Source: Pseudomonas mendocina
GTDB taxonomy: Bacteria; Pseudomonadota; Gammaproteobacteria; Pseudomonadales; Pseudomonadaceae
Assembly: GCF_003008615.1 (NCBI RefSeq)
Contig: NZ_CP027657.1
Coordinates: 682,001 to 746,000, forward strand
DNA length: 64,000 nucleotides
Direction of reading: 5' to 3'
The notes below the pieces were generated by a model. That model was not told where the DNA came from. It saw only the letters and a program-made list of their open reading frames with translations, and made no database searches. The first letter of the stretch is position 1; every line of letters begins with the position of its first letter. Shown here in pieces: positions 8,495 to 16,105 of this stretch. The position numbers and the translations under genes are program-made.

Positions 8495-8941
8495 ATGATC
8501 AATGCCAAGCTGCTGCAACTGGTAATCGATGCCTCCAACGACGGAATCGTGGTGGCCGAGCAGGAGGGTGAAGACAACATCCTGATCTACGCCAATGCAG
8601 CGTTCGAACACCTGACCGGTTATCCCTGCGACGACATCCTCTACCAGGACTGCCGCTTCCTGCAGGGAACCGACCGTGCTCAGGTTGGCCTGCAGGCCAT
8701 TCGTGACGCGGTGCGCGAGCAGAAACCCTGCCGCCAGATCATCCGCAACTACCGCAAGGACGGCAGCGCCTTCTGGAATGAACTGTCGATCACTCCGGTA
8801 TTCAACGAAGGCGACCAATTGACCTATTACATCGGTATACAGAAGGACGTCACCGAGCAGGTGGAAGCTCAGCAGCGTATACGGGAGCTGGAAGCCGAGG
8901 TCGCGGCGCTGACCGCCGAGCTGGCACGTTTGAAAAGCTGA
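8495..8941 (+). CDS. Short LOV blue-light photoreceptor (PpSB-LOV type)
   Basis: A 148-residue PAS/LOV protein with no effector domain. The photoactive Cys53 lies in DCRFLQG, and the flavin-contacting segments IIRNYRKDGSAFWNELSITPV and YYIGIQKDVT are intact, so it should form a blue-light FMN-cysteinyl adduct. A C-terminal coiled helix (RIRELEAEVAALTAELARLKS) probably mediates dimerisation. The sequence closely follows the short LOV proteins of Pseudomonas putida. In that species such genes sit next to LitR/PplR repressors and are needed for light-induced transcription (Sumi et al., from memory). The same pairing is seen here, with the repressor gene about 0.7 kb downstream. Confidence 0.94.
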   Translation: MINAKLLQLVIDASNDGIVVAEQEGEDNILIYANAAFEHLTGYPCDDILYQDCRFLQGTDRAQVGLQAIRDAVREQKPCRQIIRNYRKDGSAFWNELSITPVFNEGDQLTYYIGIQKDVTEQVEAQQRIRELEAEVAALTAELARLKS

Positions 8942-9007
8942 CGAACGTACAAAACTATCGTCGCGCGGCGGGGTCTGAATGGTTTGCAACCCTATGCAGT
9001 ACCTATC

Positions 9008-9616
9008 ATGCAAAGCGATCCGCTGCTGACTCAGGACGAACTGGACTACATCCAGAAGATCCTTTCCACCTCCTCGCGCAGGCGCCGTCCCAGTACGGCG
9101 CCACAGTTGGCCATTGGGGAACAGCTGAGCGAACTACTCAGCCGTCTGGGCAATCAAGAGCAACTGAGCCTGGACACTCACCGCGACGACCAGCACCTGA
9201 GCTTTCCGCTGCATCTGATTCAGGATGAACAGAGTCATTCGCGCCTGGAATTGGGCGCACCGTTGATCTTCGAACACGGGGTCAATGAGCGACCCTGGCG
9301 GCTGGAGCTGCCGGCACCACTGACCTTGCTCGACAGCGACGATCGTCCCAGCGGCTTACAAGCCATGGAACTATCGCACAGCGGCATGCTTGTGCATTAC
9401 GGCAAGCCAGGCAGCCCGGCCAAGGATCAGTTGCTGCAACTGATGCTGCCGCAACAGCGCCGCGTGCAGTTGCGTGCACGCCTGGTGCGTCGCCTCAGCC
9501 AGGCGCGCTATGCCTATAGCCTGACGACCCTGCATGCGGAAGATGAGCAGACGCTACGCCAGTACCTTTTCGAGCAACACAGCGACCTTCAGCATCGCCC
9601 CGCAACGATTGGTTGA
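9008..9616 (+). CDS. PilZ-like protein linked to the LOV/LitR light module
   Basis: A protein of about 202 residues, preceded by a 66-bp gap after the LOV gene and on the same strand. The C-terminal half (LSHSGMLVHYG, then LRARLVRRLSQARYAYSLTTL) resembles a PilZ beta-barrel, with SHSG in place of the D/NxSxxG motif. The upstream RxxxR c-di-GMP motif is not evident, so nucleotide binding is doubtful. The N-terminal part (about 1-75) is helical and unrecognised. The start is uncertain: an in-frame Met eight codons upstream is possible, and neither has a good SD. The position suggests co-transcription with the photoreceptor and a motility or signalling output. Confidence 0.65.
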   Translation: MQSDPLLTQDELDYIQKILSTSSRRRRPSTAPQLAIGEQLSELLSRLGNQEQLSLDTHRDDQHLSFPLHLIQDEQSHSRLELGAPLIFEHGVNERPWRLELPAPLTLLDSDDRPSGLQAMELSHSGMLVHYGKPGSPAKDQLLQLMLPQQRRVQLRARLVRRLSQARYAYSLTTLHAEDEQTLRQYLFEQHSDLQHRPATIG

Positions 9617-9625
9617 AAGCCCCGC

Positions 9626-10579
9626 TCAGGTGTCGAGGTGACCGGCGAGAAACTGCTGCAAACGCCGCTGCATCAGTCGCCCTTCATTGCCCAGGCAGGC
9701 AATGGGTGAACCCGCCAGGCTTTCTTCGGCAAGATCGGAGCTGTCGCCGGCCAGCAACAACGGGCATTCCAATGCCAGTGCCAGGCGTGAAAGCTGGCGT
9801 GGAAAATCCTCGCCTGGCGGTTGATTGCTGAACAGCACCAGCGCCTGCGGCTGCATCCGCTCGCAGATCAGCGCCAGATCCTTCAAAGGGACGCCCGGCC
9901 CCATCAGCGTCACATCGGAGTCCTGGTTGCTCAGCAGCAAGGCTGCTACCAGCAACTCCAGCTCACGGCACTGCCCCGGCAGCGATGCGAGCAGGATGCG
10001 ATCACGCGACTCATCACGGCCCAACTGCAAACGCTGCCAGCAGCGTCCTCTGAGAAAGCCGTCGAGCAGAAGCCATTCACCACGCTGACCAACGTCATCC
10101 TGACGCAACAATAGCTCCTGCCACAGCGGCATCAGGATGTCCTGAAACACCACTGCCAGTGGATAGCAGGAGAAAATCTGGCCGTACAACCGTTCAAGGC
10201 GCGGCTCGTCGAAGTTCTCCAAGGCACGACGCAACTGCTCCTGCCACTGGCTCCAGTCATCGCTGCTGACTTCGTCGTAAGCCGGTGTCGCGACACTACG
10301 GCTGGCGACGCTCTTGGCCAGGATCGAGCCGACCTTGCTGACTGCGACGCCACGCTCGATCCACGCCAGGATGCTGCGCACGGCATCGATATCGGCTTGC
10401 GAGTAAAGACGGTGACCGCTGTCGGTGCGGGTCGGCTGGATCAAGCCGTAACGCCGTTCCCAGGCTCGCAAGGTGACAGGGTTGACGCCCGTCAGCCGCG
10501 ATACTTCACGGATCGGAAACAGTTCTTCCTGCTTCAGCGCACTGGAAATGGGTGATCTGGCACCGGCAAATTCGGACAT
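9626..10579 (-). CDS. LitR/CarH-type MerR transcriptional repressor lacking the B12 ligand motif (PplR-like)
   Basis: A 317-residue regulator. The N-terminal MerR winged helix (FPIREVSRLTGVNPVTLRAWE) is followed by the wing GLIQPTRTDSGHRLY. A helical bundle (about 110-190) and a cobalamin-binding-like Rossmann domain (about 200-300) follow. Where CarH has an E/DxHxxG cobalamin motif, this protein reads GQCRELELL, so the cobalt-ligating His is missing and the protein should be B12-independent (class II LitR). Such proteins repress light-inducible genes in P. putida together with short LOV proteins. The start at 10579 precedes the MerR domain; an earlier in-frame Met lacks support. It converges on the PilZ-like gene. 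Confidence 0.88.
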   Translation of the reverse strand: MSEFAGARSPISSALKQEELFPIREVSRLTGVNPVTLRAWERRYGLIQPTRTDSGHRLYSQADIDAVRSILAWIERGVAVSKVGSILAKSVASRSVATPAYDEVSSDDWSQWQEQLRRALENFDEPRLERLYGQIFSCYPLAVVFQDILMPLWQELLLRQDDVGQRGEWLLLDGFLRGRCWQRLQLGRDESRDRILLASLPGQCRELELLVAALLLSNQDSDVTLMGPGVPLKDLALICERMQPQALVLFSNQPPGEDFPRQLSRLALALECPLLLAGDSSDLAEESLAGSPIACLGNEGRLMQRRLQQFLAGHLDT

Positions 10580-10779
10580 GGCATGAGCATCACAGCAGAC
10601 GGGAATCGCCGCATTGTACAGCAGGCGTTCAAGCTGCCAACTTCGCACCGCCTGCAAGCACGGTGCACGATCAGGGTGCATCTGCTTCGATCCTCACCAG
10701 CCGCATGACAGCTCGCGGGCAGGCCATCACATGGCGCTGGCGCTTTCGCAGAAAATGGGAATAATCCTTGCTGCATATT

Positions 10780-10807
10780 TACTGAGCGCATTACCCCGCG
10801 CTCAGTA
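10780..10807. promoter_or_regulatory. Perfect 10-bp inverted repeat upstream of the ABM-domain gene
   Basis: TACTGAGCGC and GCGCTCAGTA are exact reverse complements separated by 8 nt. The repeat lies 49 bp before the start of the ABM-domain gene and has no T-run. It could be an operator for a dimeric regulator or a leader hairpin. Confidence 0.5.
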
Positions 10808-10856
10808 CCGCCCACGGCACCACCCCTGCCCCGGGCCACATTCGAGGAGATACACA

Positions 10857-11423
10857 ATGTCCCCCGTTACGCTCATGGTGGCGCGTCGCGTTGCCAACGG
10901 CCGCTATCACGACTTCATCGCATGGCTGCGTGAGGGTGAACACCTGGCCACCGATTTCCCTGGTTATCTCGGTTCCGGCGTCCTGGCGCCCCCCGCCGGC
11001 GATGACGAATTCCAGATCGTATTCCGCTTCAGCGACGAACAGACCATGGCAGCCTGGGAGCACTCGGCTTCTCGCCAGGCCTGGCTCGCACGCGGCACTG
11101 GCCTGTTCGCCCAACCGCAGGAGAAGCGCGCCGTAGGCCTCGATGCCTGGTTCGGCAGCGCCCACCGGCAAACGCCGCGCTGGAAACAGAGCGTGGCCAT
11201 CTGGCTGGCCTTCTTCCCGGTTTCGCTGGCCTTCAACCTGCTGTTCGGCCCCTGGCTGAGCGACCTGTCGCTGGTCACGCGCGTTCTGCTTTCCACCCTG
11301 GCACTTACACCGCTGATGACCTATCTGTTCATCCCGCTGTCCACACGCCTGCTGGAGCCATGGCTACAAGGCTCCAGCGCACCTCGGCTGAGCAAACGCG
11401 CGGCCAGCATTGGCAAATCCTGA
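10857..11423 (+). CDS. Antibiotic-biosynthesis-monooxygenase (ABM) domain membrane protein
   Basis: A 188-residue protein with an N-terminal dimeric alpha/beta-barrel ABM-like domain (about 1-100; VARRVANGRYHDFIAWL, FQIVFRFSDEQTMAAWEHS). Two membrane helices follow near 118-138 and 145-167. Proteins of this build are common in pseudomonads; whether the domain is catalytic is unknown. GAGGAG precedes the start. It lies between the LitR-like gene and the folM operon, so it may belong to the light-response region, but its own upstream sequence has no LitR-type repeat. Confidence 0.75.
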   Translation: MSPVTLMVARRVANGRYHDFIAWLREGEHLATDFPGYLGSGVLAPPAGDDEFQIVFRFSDEQTMAAWEHSASRQAWLARGTGLFAQPQEKRAVGLDAWFGSAHRQTPRWKQSVAIWLAFFPVSLAFNLLFGPWLSDLSLVTRVLLSTLALTPLMTYLFIPLSTRLLEPWLQGSSAPRLSKRAASIGKS

Positions 11424-11488
11424 AAGTTCTCGCCTCGTCATCGGCCAGCCTCGTGCTGGCCGATTCGTTTCTACAAACCGCCAAAACC

Positions 11489-11512
11489 TGTACAAAATAT
11501 AAAAATCGTATA
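11489..11512 (+). promoter_or_regulatory. Candidate LitR/PplR operator 1
   Basis: TGTACA-N12-CGTATA matches the PplR1 direct-repeat consensus T(G/A)TACA-N12-TGTA(C/T)A, as I recall it from P. putida, at 11 of 12 defined positions. TATAGA at 11509-11514 could serve as a -10 box overlapping the second half-site. Confidence 0.7.
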
Positions 11513-11620
11513 GATAAAGTACAAACAGGCATTTCCCCGATTCGCAGCAAAAGTCGTTTAAAGACAGGAAAATAGCGCCATGCGAGGCTCCTTCGAGCAA
11601 ATCCTCACGCTTCGCATGGT

Positions 11621-11644
11621 TGTACAAGTCGTAGCACTGGTATA
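11621..11644 (+). promoter_or_regulatory. Candidate LitR/PplR operator 2 overlapping a promoter for folM-folE-folX
   Basis: TGTACA-N12-GGTATA also matches the recalled PplR1 consensus at 11 of 12 positions. The second half-site overlaps an extended -10-like TGGTATAGC, and TTGTAC could act as a -35 with a 15-bp spacer. A repressor bound here would block the promoter 80 bp upstream of folM. Confidence 0.72.
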
Positions 11645-11723
11645 GCTTTATTGGCGATCTGCCAGAAGAGCATTATCGCAAGAGCGTGACATCTGGCCCT
11701 CATCTTCCCTGCACGAGTCGCCC

Positions 11724-12434
11724 ATGAGCGCTGCCAGCTTTCCCATCCTGATCACCGGCGCCGGCCAGCGAATCGGCCTGTACTGCGCCGAGCGTCTGCT
11801 CGATGACGGCCAGGCGGTGATCATCAGCTACCGCCAGGAGCGCGACAGCATTGCCCGCCTACGCGAACGCGGCGCCATCGCCTTGCAGGCAGATTTCAGC
11901 GATGAAGCGGGCATCCTCGCCTTCATCGAGCACGTGAAAAGCCATTGTTCAGGACTGCGTGCCATCGTGCACAACGCGTCGCAGTGGCTGGCCGAAACAC
12001 ACGGTGAAGAAGCCGATGTCTTTCGCCAGCTGTTCAGCGTGCACATGCTCGCGCCCTACCTGATCAACCTGCATTGCAGCGAGTTGCTGCTGCGTTCGGA
12101 GCACGCGGACATCGTCCATGTCAGCGACGACGTGGTACGCAAGGGCAGCGCCAACCGCCCGGCCTATTGCGCCAGCAAGGCCGGCCTGGAAAGTCTGACG
12201 CTGTCCTTCGCTGCGCGCCTGGCACCTCGCATCAAGGTCAACGGCATCGCCCCGGCGTTGCTGATGTTCAACGAAGGCGACGACCAGGCATACCGCAGCA
12301 AGACCCTGGCCAAATCGGCACTCGGCATCGAGCCCGGCCCGCAGGTTTTCTACCAGAGCCTGCGCTACCTGCTGGACACCCCCTATCTGACCGGCACCAC
12401 CCTTACCCTCAACGGCGGCCGCCACCTCAAGTGA
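11724..12434 (+). CDS. folM: FolM-type dihydromonapterin reductase (SDR)
   Basis: A 236-residue SDR that reduces dihydromonapterin (and weakly dihydrofolate) with NADPH to make tetrahydromonapterin. It has the pteridine-reductase-like cofactor loop TGAGQRIG near 10-17, a second-strand SYRQER region, VHNAS near 83-87 and the YCASKAG active site near 149-155. It begins an operon with folE and folX, which supply its substrate. LitR-type repeats upstream suggest light induction, as reported for folE in P. putida. Confidence 0.9.
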   Translation: MSAASFPILITGAGQRIGLYCAERLLDDGQAVIISYRQERDSIARLRERGAIALQADFSDEAGILAFIEHVKSHCSGLRAIVHNASQWLAETHGEEADVFRQLFSVHMLAPYLINLHCSELLLRSEHADIVHVSDDVVRKGSANRPAYCASKAGLESLTLSFAARLAPRIKVNGIAPALLMFNEGDDQAYRSKTLAKSALGIEPGPQVFYQSLRYLLDTPYLTGTTLTLNGGRHLK

Positions 12435-12455
12435 GGCCAGCCCCAGGACACAGCC

Positions 12456-13016
12456 ATGAGCGAACCTCTTTCCCAGCAATACCGCGAGATTCTTGTAGGC
12501 CTCGGTGAAAACCCCGAGCGCGAGGGCCTGCTCGACACGCCGAAACGTGCGGCCAAGGCCATGCAGTACCTCTGCCACGGTTATCAGCAGTCACTGGAAG
12601 AAATCGTCAACGGCGCACTGTTCGAGTCGGACAACGACGAGATGGTGATCGTCAAGGACATCGAGCTGTATTCGCTGTGCGAGCATCACCTGCTGCCCTT
12701 CATTGGCAAGGCGCATGTCGCCTACATCCCGACCGGCAAGGTGCTTGGCCTGTCCAAGGTGGCACGGATCGTCGACATGTTCGCCCGCCGTCTGCAGATC
12801 CAGGAGAACCTCACCAAGCAGATCGCCGATGCCGTGCAGAGCGTCACCAACGCCGCAGGCGTTGCCGTGGTGATCGAAGCCAAGCACATGTGCATGATGA
12901 TGCGCGGGGTAGAAAAGCAGAACTCGGTCATGAGCAGCTCGGTGATGCTCGGCGCCTTCCGCGAGTCCTACAATACCCGCCATGAATTCCTGCAACTGAT
13001 CGGACGGAACAACTAA
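12456..13016 (+). CDS. folE: GTP cyclohydrolase I
   Basis: A 186-residue enzyme that converts GTP to 7,8-dihydroneopterin triphosphate, the first pterin step. Zinc ligands are visible in LCEHHLLPF (Cys, His) and in KHMCMMMRG (Cys). The catalytic region [18 protein letters not shown] is typical. It lies 21 bp after folM and overlaps folX in TAATG. Together the three genes form a dihydroneopterin-triphosphate to tetrahydromonapterin route. Confidence 0.97.
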   Translation: MSEPLSQQYREILVGLGENPEREGLLDTPKRAAKAMQYLCHGYQQSLEEIVNGALFESDNDEMVIVKDIELYSLCEHHLLPFIGKAHVAYIPTGKVLGLSKVARIVDMFARRLQIQENLTKQIADAVQSVTNAAGVAVVIEAKHMCMMMRGVEKQNSVMSSSVMLGAFRESYNTRHEFLQLIGRNN

Positions 13017-13387
13017 TGCCGCGACTGGAACCCGGAATGGCGCGCATCCGCGTCAAGGATCTGCGCCTGCGCACCTACATCGGCATCAAGGAAGAGGAGA
13101 TCAACAACAAGCAGGACGTGCTGATCAACCTGACCATTCTCTATCCGGCCGTCGATGCCGTGCAGGTCAACGACATCGACCACGCCCTGAACTACCGCAC
13201 CATCACCAAGGCGATCATCGCTCACGTCGAGGGCAATCGCTTCGCCCTGCTCGAACGCCTGACCCAGGAGATTCTCGACCTGGTGATGGCCAATCCGGCA
13301 GTGCGCTACGCCGAGGTGGAAGTGGATAAACCGCATGCCCTGCGTTTCGCCGAGTCGGTGTCGATCACCCTGGCCGGGCACCGCTGA
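13016..13387 (+). CDS. folX: Dihydroneopterin triphosphate 2'-epimerase FolX
   Basis: A 123-residue member of the FolB/FolX fold that epimerises dihydroneopterin triphosphate to dihydromonapterin triphosphate. [15 protein letters not shown] and the conserved [14 protein letters not shown] segment identify the family. FolX rather than FolB (aldolase) is chosen because of its operon with folE and folM. The start overlaps the folE stop by one base. Confidence 0.9.
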   Translation: MPRLEPGMARIRVKDLRLRTYIGIKEEEINNKQDVLINLTILYPAVDAVQVNDIDHALNYRTITKAIIAHVEGNRFALLERLTQEILDLVMANPAVRYAEVEVDKPHALRFAESVSITLAGHR

Positions 13388-13451
13388 CGGCTTGCTGGCC
13401 TCGAAACGCGCTCTTATCATCGCCGCCAACCCCCGCCCCGGAGAGCCCAGC

Positions 13452-13745
13452 ATGACCGAGCAAGAACGCCTCGAACTGGAAGCCGCAGCCTTCCGTGCCC
13501 TGGTGCAGCACCTGCGTGATCGCACTGACGTACAGAATATCGAGCTGATGAACCTGGCCGGTTTCTGCCGTAACTGCCTGTCGAAGTGGTACAAGGCCGC
13601 CGCTGATGATCTTGGCGTCGAAGTGAGCATCGACCAGGCCCGCGAAACCGTGTACGGCATGCCCTATGCCGACTGGAAGGCCAAACACCAGAAAGAAGCC
13701 TCGGCCGAACAGAAAGCCGCATTCGAAAAAGGAAAACACGCATGA
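13452..13745 (+). CDS. DUF1244 family protein
   Basis: A 97-residue protein of the small helical DUF1244 family. It shows the family core VQNIELMNLAGFCRNCLSKWYKAAADD, with a Cys-x2-Cys-like pair (FCRNC), and YGMPYADWKAKHQ. Function is unknown. The ATG is preceded by GGAGAG. Its last four bases overlap the HopJ-family gene, and it follows folX by 64 bp, so it may be read through from the pterin operon. Confidence 0.88.
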   Translation: MTEQERLELEAAAFRALVQHLRDRTDVQNIELMNLAGFCRNCLSKWYKAAADDLGVEVSIDQARETVYGMPYADWKAKHQKEASAEQKAAFEKGKHA

Positions 13746-14083
13746 CCGCCCTCACCGACCTGCGCAGTCGCTTGCAGCAGGACGACTACGCCTTCAGCGA
13801 AACCCTGGCCTTCGTCGCCGAGCACTATGACTATCAGCCCAGCGCCTTTCGCAATGGAGACGTGGAAAACGCTGCCGGGCAGAACGAAGGCTCGTGCAAG
13901 ACACTGGGCCTGGCCCTGCTCGAGGGGTTCAGCCAGGACGAAGCACTGCGTGCCTTCGGCGAACACTATCGCAGCGTAGTGGCCACGCCGAACGGCAGCG
14001 ATCACGGCAATATTCGCGCCTTAATGACCCACGGCCTGGAAGGTGTGGCGTTCGAGCAACAGCCGCTCAAAGCCAAGCAATAG
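13742..14083 (+). CDS. HopJ type III effector family protein
   Basis: A 113-residue protein of the HopJ family. The name comes from a Pseudomonas syringae effector, but the family is widespread in non-pathogens without type III secretion, where the function is unknown. Typical segments are YDYQPSAFRNGDVENAAGQNEGSCK and GNIRALMTHGLEGVAF. It overlaps the DUF1244 gene in an ATGA, and the pair is commonly adjacent in pseudomonads as I recall. No secretion genes are nearby, so an effector role is unlikely. Confidence 0.87.
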   Translation: MTALTDLRSRLQQDDYAFSETLAFVAEHYDYQPSAFRNGDVENAAGQNEGSCKTLGLALLEGFSQDEALRAFGEHYRSVVATPNGSDHGNIRALMTHGLEGVAFEQQPLKAKQ

Positions 14084-14240
14084 CGCAAAAACTTGCGCAA
14101 CTGTCGGCAAAGGCTGACAGACATCACTTCGCCACCACGCTATGCTGCGCGCCACAACACATCATGGAACACGAGGGAACGTGTTCTGCGCGCAGCTGCC
14201 GCCTCTCCCTCCTGTTTCGCGCTCGGCATGGAGTCGTCCG

Positions 14241-14828
14241 ATGCAGCAAACCCTGGTATGGAAACCCTGGTACACCGCCGGCGTGGAAACGCTGCGCCTG
14301 AGTCAGGATGCCAACGGCATTCACGCTACCAGCCATCTCATGCAGGTCATCAAGGGCAACAGCATCGTTGCCAACTACCTCATCGATTGCGATACGCGCT
14401 GGCGCTTCCGCCGCCTCTGGCTCAAGGTGGACAACCACGGTCAGCGCAGCTTGTGCCTGCATCGCGATCTGCGCGGCAACTGGCTGCTCGACGGCCAACC
14501 TCGACCCGACCTGCTCGACTGCCAACACGTCATGCTGTCGGCTTCGCCCTTCACCCATACCCCGCCACTGCAGCGCAGTGCGTTGGAGACCGGGCAGAGC
14601 GATGAAATGCAGGTCGCCTATATCGACATGCTCAGCCTCAAGATCGAACCGCGTCAGCAGCGCTACCAGTGTCTACGCCGTCGCCCTGGCGAAACGCTCT
14701 ACCGCAGCCAGGCCGAGGGCAGTCCTCAGACAGAGTTGTGCGTCGACGACCAGGCCCTCTTGCTCAAGGCCAACGAACACTACCTGCGCCTGAGCCAGCG
14801 TGATCTGAAAGTCAGCGCGCTGGTGTAA
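14241..14828 (+). CDS. Putative glycolipid-binding domain protein
   Basis: A 195-residue protein beginning LVWKPWYTAGVETLRL, matching the putative glycolipid-binding family (PA1994-like fold). Other family features are CDTRWRFRRLWLKVD and the late QRYQCLRRRPGETLYRS. Function is not established. It stands alone, 157 bp after the HopJ gene, and converges with azlD. The ATG at 14241 is the first Met that gives the family N-terminus. Confidence 0.8.
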   Translation: MQQTLVWKPWYTAGVETLRLSQDANGIHATSHLMQVIKGNSIVANYLIDCDTRWRFRRLWLKVDNHGQRSLCLHRDLRGNWLLDGQPRPDLLDCQHVMLSASPFTHTPPLQRSALETGQSDEMQVAYIDMLSLKIEPRQQRYQCLRRRPGETLYRSQAEGSPQTELCVDDQALLLKANEHYLRLSQRDLKVSALV

Positions 14829-14840
14829 CACGCCTCACCT

Positions 14841-14893
14841 GTGCGCACCGCGAATACGGCTGAACCTGCCTGGTGCGCGCAGCGCACACTACG
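14841..14893. repeat. Degenerate palindromic repeat (TGCGCAC family)
   Basis: GTGCGCACC and GGTGCGCGCAGCGCACACTACG resemble the ends of the repeats found at 20334, 22795, 31651 and 50407. It lies between two convergent genes, so the family is not strictly limited to the methylated-amine operons. Confidence 0.4.
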
Positions 14894-14914
14894 CAAAGCC
14901 AGGGCACGCGCCAC

Positions 14915-15244
14915 TCAGATGGGCAACTGCCCAAACGCCCAGCGCAGCAGAAAGAACACCAGAAAACCGCCGCCGATGGTCGCCAGCAGATGGCGACTGA
15001 GAGCGGCGATGGCAATGGCCGCCAGGCCTGCCAGCAAATAGGCGTTATCCCAGCGCAAGGCCCAGTTCTGCCCATCAGGCAGCAGCATTCCGGGCACCAC
15101 GATGGCCGTCAGCACGGCGGTCGGCACGTAATGCAGTCCCTGCCGGATCAACGGTGGAAAACGTAGATCAGGGAAGGCGAACAGGCTGTAGCGGGTAACG
15201 AAGGTGATCGCCAGCATGCCCAGGATCAGCAACCAGATATCCAT
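14915..15244 (-). CDS. azlD: AzlD family branched-chain amino acid exporter subunit
   Basis: A 109-residue membrane protein with three to four hydrophobic helices (LLILGMLAITFVTRY; AVLTAIVVPGMLL; NAYLLAGLAAIAIAALS). It is the small partner of AzlC in branched-chain amino acid efflux. Its ATG overlaps the azlC stop by one base (TGATG), so the two are coupled and likely form one transporter. Confidence 0.9.
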   Translation of the reverse strand: MDIWLLILGMLAITFVTRYSLFAFPDLRFPPLIRQGLHYVPTAVLTAIVVPGMLLPDGQNWALRWDNAYLLAGLAAIAIAALSRHLLATIGGGFLVFFLLRWAFGQLPI

Positions 15245-15954
15245 CAGACCAGTTCCTCCAGCAAGACCGGCTTGCGCCGCTCCAGCCATACGCCGACCAC
15301 GATGCCACTGGCCGCGGCAGCCATCAGCCCGAGCTTGTATGGCAACGGATGACAAGCCAACGCCACAGCTGCTGCAACCAGCGCCGCAGCGACCTGTGGC
15401 TGGTTGCGCAGCATGGGCACGACGATGCCGATGAAGGTCGCCAGCATGGCGAAATCCAACCCCCACTCACCGATGTTCGGCACGGCCTGGCCGAACAGTA
15501 CGCCGACCAGCGTGCATAACTGCCAGTTGCAGTACATCGCCAGGGCCGCGCCGAGGAAGTACCAATGCCGATAGGGCTCGGTATCGCCGCGCGCATAGCG
15601 TTGCACCACCACCGCGTAGGCCTCGTCGGTGAGCCAGAAGGCCAACGGCATGCGCCAGCGCTTGGGCAGGTGACGTACGTATGGCTGCAAGCTGGCGCTA
15701 TACAGGGCATGGCGCAGGTTGACCACGAAGGTGGTCAGCAGCACCACAGCGATACCCGCGCCGCCAGCCAGCAGACTGATGGCGATGAACTGCGCCGAGC
15801 CGGCGAACACCAGTACTGACATGCCCTGCGTCTGCCAGGGATCGAGCCCGGCGGCGCCAGCCAGACTGCCAAAAATGATGCCGAAAGGCATGGCGCCGAG
15901 CAGCATCGGCAGCATATCGCGGGCGCCCTGAGTGAATTCTTGATAACGAGACAT
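15244..15954 (-). CDS. azlC: AzlC family branched-chain amino acid exporter
   Basis: A 236-residue membrane protein with the AzlC signature MLPMLLGAMPFGIIFGSLA near the N-terminus, then HALYSASLQPYV and FWLTDEAYAV. It pumps out branched-chain amino acids or analogues together with AzlD. The start at 15954 has a perfect AAGGAGG. azlD follows directly. No Lrp-type regulator gene is adjacent. Confidence 0.9.
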   Translation of the reverse strand: MSRYQEFTQGARDMLPMLLGAMPFGIIFGSLAGAAGLDPWQTQGMSVLVFAGSAQFIAISLLAGGAGIAVVLLTTFVVNLRHALYSASLQPYVRHLPKRWRMPLAFWLTDEAYAVVVQRYARGDTEPYRHWYFLGAALAMYCNWQLCTLVGVLFGQAVPNIGEWGLDFAMLATFIGIVVPMLRNQPQVAAALVAAAVALACHPLPYKLGLMAAAASGIVVGVWLERRKPVLLEELV

Positions 15955-16040
15955 GGAACCTCCTTGGGCAGCCAAGCTTAGCCAAGTGCCCCAGGCAGGT
16001 CTTGAACGTTCTTGCTCAAATCCTCTTTACGATCTCAGAC

Positions 16041-16096
16041 GTAGGGCGGGTGAAACCCGCCAGACAGACAGCGGCGGCGGGTTGCACCCGCCCTAC
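16041..16096. repeat. Nested palindromic repeat (GTAGGGCGGGT family)
   Basis: Outer arms GTAGGGCGGGT (16041-16051) and ACCCGCCCTAC (16086-16096) pair exactly. Inner arms AACCCGCC (16054-16061) and GGCGGGTT (16076-16083) also pair. It lies between the azlC start and the stop of the PAS gene, and is a REP-like dispersed element. Confidence 0.8.
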
Positions 16097-16105
16097 GAAC
16101 AGCGC

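Larger units (their letters stand above)
11424..11723. other. 300-bp intergenic region upstream of folM
   Basis: This AT-richer spacer has two LitR-type direct repeats (see 11489 and 11621) and an imperfect inverted repeat around 11580-11619 (ATGCGAGG against CGCAT-type arms). A 21-codon frame runs 11580-11645 and overlaps the second repeat. It has no good SD and is probably chance. No stable RNA was recognised. Confidence 0.5.

Noticed and set aside
10615..10620. TGTACA near the LitR-like start as a possible autoregulatory operator
   Set aside because: No second half-site occurs at 12-bp spacing on either strand, so it does not fit the direct-repeat consensus.
11580..11645. A 21-codon frame upstream of folM
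   Set aside because: It has no usable SD and overlaps operator 2; its stop falls in the -10-like sequence. Most likely chance.
13742..14083. Type III secretion effector
   Set aside because: The HopJ name is historical. No secretion genes, hrp box or effector context is present.
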